Shown in pieces: positions 9,332-21,758 of a stretch of 64,000 nucleotides of DNA. Below the pieces are notes generated by a model that had not been told where the DNA came from, made no database searches, and saw only the letters and a list, made by a program, of their open reading frames with translations. Numbering within the stretch: the first letter of the stretch is position 1; every line of letters starts with the position of its first letter. This DNA is from Streptomyces sp. SS1-1 (lineage in GTDB: Bacteria > Actinomycetota > Actinomycetes > Streptomycetales > Streptomycetaceae). A program made the translations under genes and the position numbers. The stretch is taken from positions 1 through 64,000 of the forward strand of contig NZ_WBXN01000001.1 in NCBI RefSeq assembly GCF_008973465.1. The letters are read 5' to 3'.

Positions 9332-10449
9332 CAGCCGCCCACCCCCAGACGAGAAGCCACCCGCGCGTTCGCCCGCACCCACGCCTGCTCGATGTGCTCG
9401 CTGCGCACATGGACGTAGCGGGTCGTCGTCACCAGCCACTCATGCCCGAGCAACTCCTGGATCGCCTTGAGATCCACCCCCCGCTCATACAGCGACGACG
9501 CACAGAAATGGCGCAGCGTGTGCGGGGTCAACCGGCCCGCCCACGCGGGCAGATGATGCAGCACAGCCCCCGCCAGTGCCGCACGCAGACTCGACGCCGC
9601 CACCCGGGACGGCCGGCCGTCCGGCCGGCGCCGCTCACTCGGAAACAACGGGGCACCCGCCGCACCCAGATCGTCACCGAACCGCGGACGCAGCTCCGTC
9701 AGCCACCACTGCAGCAGCACATCCACCCCATCGATACCCGGCACCAGCCGAGCCCGGGGCCCCCGCCCCATGCTGCCCTTGCCGAACCGCACATGCAGCT
9801 TCCCGAACCCGCCCAACTCCGGCCGCCAGTCCGCCACATCCAGCATCACCGACTCATTGATCCGCAGGCCCGCCCGCCGCCACAACGACGCCACCACATA
9901 ATTACGGGCCGCCGGCAGATACTTCCGCGCACCCGCCACCTGCCCCCGCCAGCCGTCGAACAAGCCCGCCACCTCCGCCACCGACGGCGGAACCCGGACC
10001 ATCCCGTAATCGGTGTGCCGGGGCCGGTTGAACTCATCAACCGGCTGCACCACCACCCACCCCGTACGGGCATACACCTCCTGCTGACAGCGGGCCAGCA
10101 CAAAGCCGTAGAACCGGGCGACCGTGTTGGCCCGGTCATACACCGTCGCCCGCGCCAACCCCCGCACCCCACGCAAATACACCAGCCAGCCATCCACCAC
10201 CGCCGGCCGCACCGTCCACAAGCCTGCGCCCACAAAGGCAGCGAACTCCATGAGGACCTGACGGTCCTCCGCCAGCGACCGATCCGAAACCCCCGCCCCC
10301 GCCCCCGCGAGGACGAACCGGTCCACCAACTCCCCATCCAACCCACCCGGGCCCGACCGCCCACCGGTCCCTGGCCCGGACGACTGCACCACCCGCAACA
10401 CCACACCCACCCCCCGACCTCGCCACACCCCCTCCGGGATACCCCGCAC
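9331..10449 (-). CDS. Tyrosine recombinase/integrase
   Basis: A 372-residue site-specific recombinase. The N-terminal part (about residues 40-150) fits a SAM-like core-binding domain. The catalytic domain shows the expected residues: Arg in RAGLRINE, a Lys-containing beta hairpin (RFGKGSMGR), HTLRH, LLGHEW, and the nucleophile Tyr in TTTRYVHV. It heads a three-gene minus-strand operon with one-base and four-base overlaps. The GTG start at 10449 lies next to a G-free intergenic stretch; a start up to 15 codons further in is possible. The substrate site is unknown; no flanking attachment repeats were found. Confidence 0.8.
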   Translation of the reverse strand: MRGIPEGVWRGRGVGVVLRVVQSSGPGTGGRSGPGGLDGELVDRFVLAGAGAGVSDRSLAEDRQVLMEFAAFVGAGLWTVRPAVVDGWLVYLRGVRGLARATVYDRANTVARFYGFVLARCQQEVYARTGWVVVQPVDEFNRPRHTDYGMVRVPPSVAEVAGLFDGWRGQVAGARKYLPAARNYVVASLWRRAGLRINESVMLDVADWRPELGGFGKLHVRFGKGSMGRGPRARLVPGIDGVDVLLQWWLTELRPRFGDDLGAAGAPLFPSERRRPDGRPSRVAASSLRAALAGAVLHHLPAWAGRLTPHTLRHFCASSLYERGVDLKAIQELLGHEWLVTTTRYVHVRSEHIEQAWVRANARVASRLGVGG

Positions 10450-10459
10450 CCATCAGGAA

Positions 10460-10563
10460 TCCCGACGCCCACCGACCAAACCAACCGACCGAGCGAACCC
10501 AAAACTCCCAGACCAACACACCAACCAGCCACCACACCACCACCCACCAACCCAGCACCTTTC
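10460..10563. other. G-poor, A/C-rich divergent promoter region
   Basis: The plus strand over roughly 100 bases is almost entirely A, C and a few T, with blocks such as CCACACCACCACCCACC. It separates the divergent recombinase operon and the TadG-like gene, so it must hold both promoters. The composition is very unlike the surrounding coding DNA. Confidence 0.5.
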
Positions 10564-10579
10564 GCACACGAGGTACGTG

Positions 10580-11025
10580 ATGCTCTTTCGGCGGTGGCGG
10601 GTGGACCCGCAAGAGGACGCAGGAGGCGTCACCGTGTTCGTCGCGGTGTGCGTCCTGGCGTTGATCGGCATCATCGGCGTCGCCGTGGACGGCGGCGGCA
10701 AGATGCGCGCCATCCAGCGCGCCGACCACATCGCCGGGGAAGCCGCCCGGGCGGGCGGGCAGGCCATCGACCCCGCCGAAGCCATCCGTGGCAACGCGAT
10801 CGTCGTGGACCCGCAGGACGCGGCGGCCGCCGCCCAGGCCTATCTGCGATCCGCCGGCGCAACCGGCACCGTCAGCGTCTTAGGCGACGGCACGACCCTC
10901 AGCGTCCTTGTCACCGGCTCCTACGACACGACGTTCCTGGCAGCGCTCGGCATCGACTCCCTGCCCGTGACCGGCCACGGCAAGGCGAGCCTCCTGCACG
11001 GCGTCACCGCTCCCGAAGGAAGCTG

Positions 11026-11026
<1 letters not shown>
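10580..11026 (+). CDS. TadE/TadG-like pilus assembly protein
   Basis: A 148-residue protein with one N-terminal membrane helix (GVTVFVAVCVLALIGIIGVAVDGGG) following a short RR-containing cytoplasmic start, then an extracytoplasmic region, the pattern of Streptomyces TadG-like Flp pilus minor proteins. The ATG at 10580 has GAGG six bases upstream; a GTG directly before it (10577) is the alternative. Its stop overlaps the start of the LysM-BTAD gene (TGATG). The other tad genes (ATPase, TadB, TadC) are not present in this window. Confidence 0.7.
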
Positions 11027-14544
<3,518 letters not shown>

Positions 14545-14737
14545 GGCGTGTGCCGGGCATGCTGCAGGCCGGCTCACGCGAGTGCGCGGGGGCGGGGGCG
14601 GGCTGTGAACGCTCCCCGCCTCGTCGCCCCTCGCCCGCGTCGGGGCCCACTTCGACGGCCCACCTCGTAGAACATCTGGAAGTCCGCGCCACAGGAACGG
14701 CCCGACCGATCCGCGGAACGCCACCCACGGCTTCGGG

Positions 14738-15337
14738 TCACGGGCGCGGGAAGCGGGCGCGCACGGCGTTGATGCAGGTGTCCCGGGAGGTGGGTCCGCC
14801 GAATCGAAGGCGGTCATAGCCCGTGAACGCCGGCTCCAGGGTGTCGAGTTCGTCGACAAGAGCGTGCAGCCGCTTCGACCATTGCACTGAACCGGCATCC
14901 GGCTCGTTCACTGCGGCACCGATCGCGGTCGTCAGGGAATCCTTACGCTGAATGGTGGCGGGGGTCACGGAGTGCAGGCACACGTACTGTCCGCTGAGAT
15001 ACGCATTCCACTCCGCCTTCCCCGTCATCGGGTCGGCCCAGTGAGCGGTGAACCATGCTTCGAGCAGGTCTACGCCGCCGGCCTCGTCGGCGAGAGCGAA
15101 CAGGTCGGCCGGTACCATCTCAGCACCGTCGGAGCGCAGATATCCCGGAAGCGGCAGACGCTGCTCGAGCATCAGCCGGCGGACCGTATCGGCTTCGCGG
15201 CCATGGACTGCGCACAGTTCCTCCAGGGCAACGAACTGTGCGCTGACGTACACGTCATCCGCGTCGGTCATCGGATGGCCGCCGTTGACCTCGCTGAACC
15301 GCTCGGCGAGCTGCTGCTTCAGGTCCGTCTCCGACAC
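14738..15337 (-). CDS. Uncharacterised protein (resembles DUF6058-type Streptomyces proteins)
   Basis: A 199-residue soluble protein beginning MSETDLKQQL. The central part has a MerR-like HTH feel (EADTVRRLMLEQRLPLPGYLRSDG). A conserved block WFTAHWADP and AYLSGQYVCLHSVTPATI follows. I recall this pattern from Streptomyces proteins labelled DUF6058, sometimes described as natural-product associated; that label is from memory and unverified. It has no operon partner here. Confidence 0.6.
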   Translation of the reverse strand: MSETDLKQQLAERFSEVNGGHPMTDADDVYVSAQFVALEELCAVHGREADTVRRLMLEQRLPLPGYLRSDGAEMVPADLFALADEAGGVDLLEAWFTAHWADPMTGKAEWNAYLSGQYVCLHSVTPATIQRKDSLTTAIGAAVNEPDAGSVQWSKRLHALVDELDTLEPAFTGYDRLRFGGPTSRDTCINAVRARFPRP

Positions 15338-15697
15338 AGGGGGCCTCCGGCGTCATCGGCGCGGGCGTCTCCCGCACAGGGGTTCTGCACGCTACAAGCC
15401 GGACGGTTCGGCACCCACCGAACAATCGATGAAACCACGAAGAACCAGGGCACCTCGCTCTCACCTGCGCCCGCCGAACCACGATCCTCGGCATTGACCG
15501 GGCGATACGCAGCACCCCACCATGCGAGCCGACCAATCAGTGCTCACAGCCGTGCGCTACCGCACCCGCGTGTTGGGCCAGGCGCCACTGTTCTTGGCTT
15601 CGCTGCCGGGGTGCAGGGGTTGAAGCCGACGGTGGTCAGCCTGCCCGCGAGGACCGTTCGTACCAGCGCATGATGACCTTCAAGCCGGGCGGGTGCG
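15338..15697. other. Intergenic region, no gene recognised
   Basis: About 360 bases with no persuasive coding frame, RNA or repeat. Confidence 0.4.
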
Positions 15698-16282
15698 TCA
15701 GGCGGGGTGTTCTGCCGTGGCTGGCCAGACCCCCCGTTCACAGAGGTGAAGGACGAGGGCCGCGATGTTCCAGGCGTCGTCCTCGCCCCGGTGGTGACGG
15801 CCTTCGAGCCGCTGCCCGGCGATCCCCAGGGCCTGCGCCATACCGGGGCGCTTGCGCAGACCATACGCCTCGGTGAAGACAGCCTTGGCGTTGGTGTGGC
15901 AGCGGCCGAAAGGGTAGGGCGTCCGTGTGGCCTGACACTGCCGTGTGAACTGGTGGCGGTCATAGTCGCCCCAACTCACCCACGGCCGGGCGCCCGCGTG
16001 GTGCTCGGCCGCCAGCAGCCGGCACGCCTCGGCGAAAGTGACCCCCTGATCGACTTCCTGCTGAGTGAGACCGGTCAGCTCCGTGCAGAACTCACTGACC
16101 ATGGACCGGGCGGGCCTCACCAGGATCCCGTGCCGGGCGAGGCGCTCACCGGCGGCCAGGTCGACGACAGTCAGCCCGATCTCGATGATTTCGCTGACCT
16201 CGCCACGCGGCTGGCCCCCAGCCCAACACGTCGCTTCGACGTCCACGACGTTGACGAGGCCCTCGGCCCAGGCGCTGTCCAT
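15698..16282 (-). CDS. DnaQ-like 3'-5' exonuclease (DEDDh type)
   Basis: A 194-residue single-domain exonuclease that should remove nucleotides from 3' ends of DNA or RNA using two metal ions. Motif I is VVDVEATC (D and E), motif II is WVSWGDYDRHQF, and motif III is HRGEDDAWNIA with the expected His and Asp. Size and motif spacing resemble KapD-like exonucleases. The ATG at 16282 gives the usual length; an in-frame ATG at 16324 with GGGG upstream is possible, and the open frame runs to 16555. Confidence 0.8.
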   Translation of the reverse strand: MDSAWAEGLVNVVDVEATCWAGGQPRGEVSEIIEIGLTVVDLAAGERLARHGILVRPARSMVSEFCTELTGLTQQEVDQGVTFAEACRLLAAEHHAGARPWVSWGDYDRHQFTRQCQATRTPYPFGRCHTNAKAVFTEAYGLRKRPGMAQALGIAGQRLEGRHHRGEDDAWNIAALVLHLCERGVWPATAEHPA

Positions 16283-16858
16283 GGCAGGCAGCGTAAGGAG
16301 GCGCAACAGGCTGGAGCACGTCATTTTCGACCCCGCCCTGACGCGGACCCGCCCCACACCGCCACAAGCAAAAACCTGGCACGACCTCGCCAAAGGAGCC
16401 AGATCAAGTTCGTCCGCCATGGAGCCGCTTTCGGCGGCACCGCGCCAGGAGAACTCGCCGTGCAGGTGGTGGGCGAGCCGGCCGACGGCAAACACGAAGA
16501 CGAGGTCCAGCGGCGCGGCGCTGCGGCGCACGGAGGCGAGCCACGCGCTGCTCATGCCGGTACGCCGCTACGGAGTCCGGGGCGGCTCTGCACGATTCTC
16601 ACGATCCAGGCCCCCCAGCACGACGCGCAGACTCTGGGTCTACTCCCCTGGCCTGGCGGCGGGCAACCGGGCAGGGTCATGCCGCGGAAGCGTGGTGGAA
16701 GAGGGCGATGACCAGGAAGGCGACCGCGCCCGCCGCAATGCTGTCGCAAGATCGCTCACCGGCCGGGCCTCTCCGGGCGCCAGCGGGAAGAGGCCGTGCT
16801 CATGGGCACGGCGGGGTCCTGACCGCTCGGACCGCCTCGGCCAAAGACTCCGATGCGT
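16283..16858. other. Intergenic region with no intact gene
   Basis: Overlapping open frames here lack family features. It adjoins the MarR remnant and is probably decayed accessory DNA. Confidence 0.35.
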
Positions 16859-17059
16859 GGCGGCTTCGTCGAGCGCCTCTGGGCACGTGGCGTCGTGCAT
16901 CGGCCGGGCCCTTGCCAGGAACCGAAAACCGGTGGCCGTGATGTCAGTGTCGACGCCGCGGCGGCCGGTCGGGCACAGGTGCCGCGCCATCAAGCCGCAG
17001 CCCTCCAGCCGGCTGACCCAGCGCGTGGTGGACCGGACGCCAAGCCGTCCGGGCCGAAG
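16859..17059 (-). pseudogene. MarR-family regulator remnant
   Basis: The minus strand encodes a winged-helix core: LGVRSTTRWVSRLEGCGLM, then HLCPTGRRGVDTDITATG and LARARPMHDAT. This matches the recognition helix and wing of MarR proteins. No N-terminal dimerisation helix precedes it and the frame becomes meaningless after ALDEAA. I read it as a truncated pseudogene. Confidence 0.55.
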
Positions 17060-17319
17060 GGAATGATCGCCGCCTGACGGCCTCTTGCCACGACACGCCG
17101 TAGGTCCCCCGAAGGAACTACCCGACAAGTCGACCACCAGGTGCAAGGCAGTTGCCGGACCAGCTACCTCGGGGCGAAGCGACGGCCGAACGCCAAGGCC
17201 CTCGACGGACACGGAGGCTTCTGCCAGTCCCTGGGCGAGGCCGGGTCTCGCGACGAAGAGCGCGGCGCCGTGTTGACGACGCGCCCCGACGGCGAATGAT
17301 CGTCTGCCAAGCTGACGCG

Positions 17320-17511
17320 ATGAGCGTTCGCCCGTTCCCCTCCCGTGACCGCGCGCTGCGGCAGGTCATGCGCCGACACCGCAACGAGATCCCCGCCGCC
17401 TTCCGCGCCGCCCAGCCCGGCGGCCCCGAATCAGCACAGCGGATGCGTGCCGTCGTCGCGGCGCTTCCCGGCGCGCCCTCCTATGTCCTGTCGACGCGCC
17501 GCTCGGTATAG
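17320..17511 (+). CDS. Doubtful 63-residue hypothetical protein
   Basis: ATG-initiated frame rich in Arg, Ala and Pro (begins MSVRPFPSRDRALRQVMRRH). No clear ribosome site is present. The composition could simply reflect high GC. It is listed as a possibility only. Confidence 0.2.
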   Translation: MSVRPFPSRDRALRQVMRRHRNEIPAAFRAAQPGGPESAQRMRAVVAALPGAPSYVLSTRRSV

Positions 17512-17726
17512 GGCCGCTCCCCCGCGCCCGCGGCCGTGTCCGAGAGCGAACCTCCCGCAACGGCTGTCCACTTCGGGAGGGCTCACGCACGAGCGGATCA
17601 CCGAGGCGCGGGACGACGCTAGGGCAGGGTGAAGGACCGGTGCGAACAGCCGCGCCATGCGCCTCGCTCCAGTCGTGTGCAAGCCGATCTTGTTCGCGTT
17701 TCAGCGGTGTGCACCGAGGCGGAGCG

Positions 17727-17788
17727 AAGCGTTTCTCCGGTATGACCTTTCCCCCCACACGAGCGAGACACGGACGAAGCCGCTGATC
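17727..17788. repeat. Dispersed intergenic repeat, copy A
   Basis: About 62 bases sharing blocks GCGAAGCG, CGGTATGACCTTTC, CACACGAG and ACGAA-CCGCTG with copy B at 22733-22794, in the same orientation. Both copies lie just upstream of a plus-strand gene start. Confidence 0.6.
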
Positions 17789-17819
17789 AGCCCCTGCAGT
17801 GGGCGGCTATCAACGGTGC

Positions 17820-18479
17820 ATGGTCAACGCCGTTCTTCGCGGTCTTGCTGCCGCAGCCCTCGCCGTCCTGCCCGTCCTCGCCCCCGCACCCGCGCAGGCC
17901 GCCGAGACCCTGCCGCTGGCCGACGCCGTCACCGGCCTGCCCGTGGCCCTCGAATCCCGCGACGGCTACGACCGCAACAAGTTCCGCCACTGGAACACCG
18001 GCGACGACCCGGCTGATGGCTGCAACACGCGCGCCGAGGTCCTCCTGCACGAAGCGATCACCCCGCCCACGATCGGTGCCGGATGCCGCCTTGGTGGCGG
18101 CAGCTGGTATTCCTACTACGACACCACCGTGGTGACAGCCGCCGCAGGCCTCGACATCGACCACATGGTCCCCCTCGCCGAAGCCTGGGACAGCGGAGCA
18201 TCCGCATGGACCGCGCAAAGGCGCGAAGCCTACGCCAACGACCAAGGCGCCGAAGCCTCCCTCGTCGCCGTCACCGCACGCTCCAACCGCAGCAAAGCCG
18301 ACCAGGACCCCGCCCAATGGCTGCCGCCGGCCACCGCCGTGCACTGCCGGTACATCGGCGAATGGGTGGCCACCAAACTCCGCTGGAACCTGACCGTCGA
18401 CGAGGTGGAGCTCACCGCCCTGCAGGACGCGGCGGCCGGCTGCCGCGGACAGACGGTCACCTACGAACCCGCCCCCTAA
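17820..18479 (+). CDS. Secreted HNH-type nuclease
   Basis: A 219-residue protein with a clear signal peptide (VLRGLAAAALAVLPVLAPAPAQA, cleavage after AQA). The mature part has the DUF1524-like HNH pattern GLDIDHMVPLAEAWDSG, then paired cysteines and SNRSKADQDPAQWLPP, the usual downstream motif. It should cut nucleic acid outside the cell, for nutrient release or competition. ATG 17820 is chosen over the GTG at 17799 because it gives a standard signal peptide. It is convergent with the prepilin peptidase gene, 13 bp away. Confidence 0.85.
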   Translation: MVNAVLRGLAAAALAVLPVLAPAPAQAAETLPLADAVTGLPVALESRDGYDRNKFRHWNTGDDPADGCNTRAEVLLHEAITPPTIGAGCRLGGGSWYSYYDTTVVTAAAGLDIDHMVPLAEAWDSGASAWTAQRREAYANDQGAEASLVAVTARSNRSKADQDPAQWLPPATAVHCRYIGEWVATKLRWNLTVDEVELTALQDAAAGCRGQTVTYEPAP

Positions 18480-18492
18480 CAGGCGCCCGGCT

Positions 18493-19221
18493 TCAGGACA
18501 TCGCAGAGCCCAGCAGCACTCCCGCAAGCGCTCCCGCGAGGAGAAATGGGCCGAACGCAAGCCTCGAGCGCCGACCGGCCCGGCCCGCCATCACAAGACC
18601 GATGCCGTACACCGCGCCGAACAGGCACCCGGCGAACACCCCGACCAGCAGAACCGGCCAGCCGTACCAGCCCAACACCGCACCCAGTCCGAGGGCAAGC
18701 TTCACATCACCCAACCCCAAGCCCCCGCTGAACAGGAAGAGCACGAAGAAGCAACCACCCAGAACAAGCAGGCCGAGCAGCGCAGACGTCCAACTGCCCC
18801 CGGCACCCGGGAACAATGAGGCACCACCCAGCAGCACACACGCCCCCGCGGCAAGCGGCAGCGTCAGCACATCAGGCAGCCGGTGAACGGAAGCATCGAC
18901 GACGGCCAGCAGCACGCAGACCGGAGCGAGCAAAAGCCACACCACCAACTCCGGGCGAGCACCGGAAGTGGCTGCGAGCAAGGCACAGACCCCAACCGTC
19001 ACGGCCGTGATCGCCAGGCTACCGGGGCCGCACCGATCCCCCGCCGAACAGCGAGCCGGGCCAAACCATCCGCCGCCAGTGCCCACGAGAGAGTGGCCCG
19101 CCGGACACTGCGACCGCCAGGGATCCCCGACAGGCACCGACAGCCGGTAAGCGGGACGGGATATCAGCACACCCGTGGCACCACCCCACACAACAGCAGC
19201 CGTGATCAGTAACGCCTCCAC
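18493..19221 (-). CDS. Type IV prepilin peptidase (A24 family)
   Basis: A polytopic membrane protein (242 residues, about seven hydrophobic segments) with the two aspartates of A24 aspartic peptidases: Asp in VVDASVHRLPDVLTLP and the GxGD motif in GLGLGDVKLA. It would cut leader peptides from Flp/Tad-type prepilins. The only pilus-like gene nearby is the TadG-like gene at 10580; a partner pilin is not visible in the window. It lies immediately left of the first IS256 copy. Confidence 0.8.
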   Translation of the reverse strand: MEALLITAAVVWGGATGVLISRPAYRLSVPVGDPWRSQCPAGHSLVGTGGGWFGPARCSAGDRCGPGSLAITAVTVGVCALLAATSGARPELVVWLLLAPVCVLLAVVDASVHRLPDVLTLPLAAGACVLLGGASLFPGAGGSWTSALLGLLVLGGCFFVLFLFSGGLGLGDVKLALGLGAVLGWYGWPVLLVGVFAGCLFGAVYGIGLVMAGRAGRRSRLAFGPFLLAGALAGVLLGSAMS

Positions 19222-19325
19222 CCCACCGAGCCTAGACGCACCCAGCGGGAATCACGGGGCTACTTCTGACAGAGACGACACGGGCGGCTGTTGCATCCGC
19301 AGCCCTCCCTTTCTTCCGCCTGCCA

Positions 19326-20720
19326 TCGCTCAGGGGACTGTAAAACGATCGGTGTAACTCCTGATCAAGGAAAATGCATCGATGACCAGCGACAACGTGA
19401 CCGAGGCCGAGTCCGTCAAGGCTCCTGAGCCGCAGTCGGCGAAGAAGGTGGACGACCAGCTCATCGACGAGTTGGTCGGCCGCGCACAGGCCGAGGGACT
19501 GCAGCTGACCGGCGAGGGCGGGCTGCTCCAGCAGCTGACCAAGCGGCTTCTGGAGTCCGCCCTCGAAGGCGAGATCACCGACCATCTCGGCTATGACAAG
19601 CACGACCCGGCCGGGAAGAACGGCGGCAACAGCCGCAACGGCACCCGGGCCAAAACCGTGCTGACGGATGTCGGCCCGGTCGAGATAGCCGTGCCCCGCG
19701 ACCGCGAGGGCAGCTTCGAGCCGAAGATCGTCAAGAAACGGCAGAAGCGCCTGTCCGGCGTGGACGAGATGGTGATCTCGCTGTCCGCGAAGGGCCTGAC
19801 GACCGGTGAGGTCCAGGCCCATCTGGCCGAGGTCTATGGCGCCGAAGTCTCCCGCCAGACCATCTCCACGATCACCGACAAGGTCATGGACGGCATGGCC
19901 GAGTGGCAGAACCGGCCCCTCGACGCCGTCTATCCGGTGATCTTCATCGACGCGATCCACGTGAAGATCCGCGACGGCGCCGTGGCGAACCGGCCGATCT
20001 ACGTGGCTCTGGCCGTCACCGTCGAGGGCCGGCGGGACATCCTGGGCCTGTGGGCAGGCGACGGTGGCGAGGGCGCCAAGCACTGGATGCACATCCTCAC
20101 CGAGATCAAGAACCGTGGCGTGAACGACGTCCTCATGCTCGTCTGCGACGGCCTCAAGGGCCTGCCCGACGCAGTCGAGGCTGTCTGGCCCCGCACTACC
20201 GTCCAGACCTGCGTGGTCCACCTGCTGCGGAACTCCTTCCGCTATGCCGCCCGCCAGGACTGGGACAAGATGGCCAAGCTCCTCAAGCCCGTCTACACCG
20301 CTGCGACCGAGGAAGCCGCACTCGAGCGGTTCGCGGAGTTCGCCGACGCGTGGGGAAGGAAGTATCCGGCGATCGTCAGGCTCTGGGAGAACGCGTGGGA
20401 GGAGTTCACGCCGTTCCTCCGGTTCGACACCGAGATCCGCCGCATCGTCTGCACCACGAACGCCATCGAGTCGGTGAATGCCAGGATTCGGCGGGCAGTC
20501 AAGGCACGCGGCCACTTCCCGAACGAGACCGCGGCCTTGAAATGCGTCTACATGGCCATCATGTCGCTGGACCCCACCGGCAAGGGCCAGGCCCGCTGGA
20601 CCATGCGCTGGAAGACTGCCCTGAACGCCTTCGACATCACCTTCGACGGCCGCCTCTCAGCAGCCCGTCAATAGCCCCAACACCCTGGTTACACCGCTCG
20701 TTTGACAGACCCTCGCTCAG
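19326..20720 (+). mobile_element. IS256-family insertion sequence, copy 1, with 8-bp target duplication
   Basis: The element is 19334-20712 (1379 bp). Its ends are inverted repeats GGGACTGTAAAACGATCGG and GGGTCTGTCAAACGAGCGG, 25 bp in all with three mismatches. The flanking octamer TCGCTCAG is present at 19326-19333 and again at 20713-20720, the 8-bp duplication expected of the family. This marks a clean, unrearranged insertion. Confidence 0.92.
19382..20674 (+). CDS. IS256-family (mutator) transposase, copy 1
   Basis: A 430-residue DDE transposase. It has the Mutator-family signature region with Asp in FIDAIHVKI, Asp in LVCDGLKGLPDA, the TCVVHLLRNSF block and the C-terminal TTNAIESVNARIRR segment. 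AAGGAA lies upstream of the ATG. The deduced protein is identical to that of the inverted copy at 33276-34568, so both should be intact and recently duplicated. Confidence 0.95.
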   Translation: MTSDNVTEAESVKAPEPQSAKKVDDQLIDELVGRAQAEGLQLTGEGGLLQQLTKRLLESALEGEITDHLGYDKHDPAGKNGGNSRNGTRAKTVLTDVGPVEIAVPRDREGSFEPKIVKKRQKRLSGVDEMVISLSAKGLTTGEVQAHLAEVYGAEVSRQTISTITDKVMDGMAEWQNRPLDAVYPVIFIDAIHVKIRDGAVANRPIYVALAVTVEGRRDILGLWAGDGGEGAKHWMHILTEIKNRGVNDVLMLVCDGLKGLPDAVEAVWPRTTVQTCVVHLLRNSFRYAARQDWDKMAKLLKPVYTAATEEAALERFAEFADAWGRKYPAIVRLWENAWEEFTPFLRFDTEIRRIVCTTNAIESVNARIRRAVKARGHFPNETAALKCVYMAIMSLDPTGKGQARWTMRWKTALNAFDITFDGRLSAARQ

Positions 20721-20762
20721 CCCGGATGGTCACCGTACGGGCCGCACGATTCCGTTCTGTTC

Positions 20763-21758
20763 TTATGGGGTGACGTCGGGGGCTCGTGGGGGGTGTCCGC
20801 GGTCGATGCTGAAGACGACGCTGCTCCCGGTCTGCAGCGGGGTGGTGAAGATAGCGTGTGCCGCGACCTTTCCGAAGACATCGGGGTAGGTCTGGCCGTA
20901 GTGGGCCATGCCGCCAGCACCGAGCCGACTGAGCCCCGACACTTGCGTGTTGAGGATCTGCGCTCCAACCGCCTCTCCGACGGTGAGTCGGTACTCGGCA
21001 TCCAGGACCGGCCGGAACACGTACACCTGGACGCGGATCTCCCGGTCCCGTCCCAGATATTTGCGGGCCGTGACGGTGAACTCGACCGTGTGGAAGCCGT
21101 TGTGGCGGCGTGGTTCGGACACCGGATAGCGGTACTCGACCGCGGGAGCCCCATGCAGGTTCGTCGAACGAGGTGCGGCGGCTCGCAGGACCTGCCCGTC
21201 GACGCTCACGTGGCCGACTGTGAAGCAGCCCGGGTCGCCTGGCATCAGGCCTTCGTCGACCTGCCAACGAAAGACGTAACGAGGGTCTCCCTCAAGGCGG
21301 GTGAAGGATTCGTCAGTCAGTGAGGACACGCAGATGAATCGCAGCTCGCGCGGTATCTCATGCACCTGATAAGACACGCGCATGGCTTGCCGTGCATAGC
21401 CATCCGGGTCGGGGGCTCCGAGGTGGCAGTCCCATCGGTAGCGCGCCAGCGCCCCCGCGAAAAGGTTCTCCCTGATCGGCTCCAGAACTTCACGCAGGGC
21501 GTCGTCGATGGCCTGGTCGACCTGCAACGTCGTGTCGCGGATGGTGATCTGTCCGAAGATGAAGCTCACCATCGCGGCCGATACGAGTGTGGTGCCGATG
21601 ACTTCCAGCGACTTGATAACGACGTCGTCATGGGCGCGGTTGACCGAGAGCACGAGCGCAACCGCCCCTACCACGAACACCAGCAGGTTGTAGATGCGGA
21701 CGGTGCGCCGCACCTCGTTCATGAGGCGGCGTTGGTCGCTCATCGACGGTCCCGTCAC
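20763..21758 (-). CDS. Two-helix membrane protein with a cytoplasmic domain
   Basis: A 331-residue protein of unknown function. Two N-terminal membrane helices (LLVFVVGAVALVLSV and a second near VIGTTLVSAAMVSFIFG) precede a beta-rich domain of about 250 residues. The GTG start at 21758 overlaps the stop of the upstream serine-hydrolase gene (GTGA), so the two are co-translated; an in-frame ATG at 21743 (MSDQRRL) is the alternative start. The pairing suggests they act together. Confidence 0.6.
   Translation of the reverse strand: MTGPSMSDQRRLMNEVRRTVRIYNLLVFVVGAVALVLSVNRAHDDVVIKSLEVIGTTLVSAAMVSFIFGQITIRDTTLQVDQAIDDALREVLEPIRENLFAGALARYRWDCHLGAPDPDGYARQAMRVSYQVHEIPRELRFICVSSLTDESFTRLEGDPRYVFRWQVDEGLMPGDPGCFTVGHVSVDGQVLRAAAPRSTNLHGAPAVEYRYPVSEPRRHNGFHTVEFTVTARKYLGRDREIRVQVYVFRPVLDAEYRLTVGEAVGAQILNTQVSGLSRLGAGGMAHYGQTYPDVFGKVAAHAIFTTPLQTGSSVVFSIDRGHPPRAPDVTP

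Larger units (their letters stand above)
17060..17819. other. Region with one doubtful small ORF and a dispersed repeat
   Basis: Apart from the 63-codon candidate at 17320 and the repeat at 17727 there is nothing I can support here. Confidence 0.35.

Noticed and set aside
9394..11025. A very long plus-strand open frame reaching 9394, continuous with the LysM-BTAD gene
   Set aside because: The part before 11026 is antisense to the tyrosine recombinase and has nonsense Arg/His/Pro-rich composition; the ATG at 11026 overlaps the TadG-like stop and begins the real protein.
19232..20515. Long minus-strand frame opposite the transposase
   Set aside because: Antisense shadow of the IS256 transposase; the same shadow appears in the second copy.
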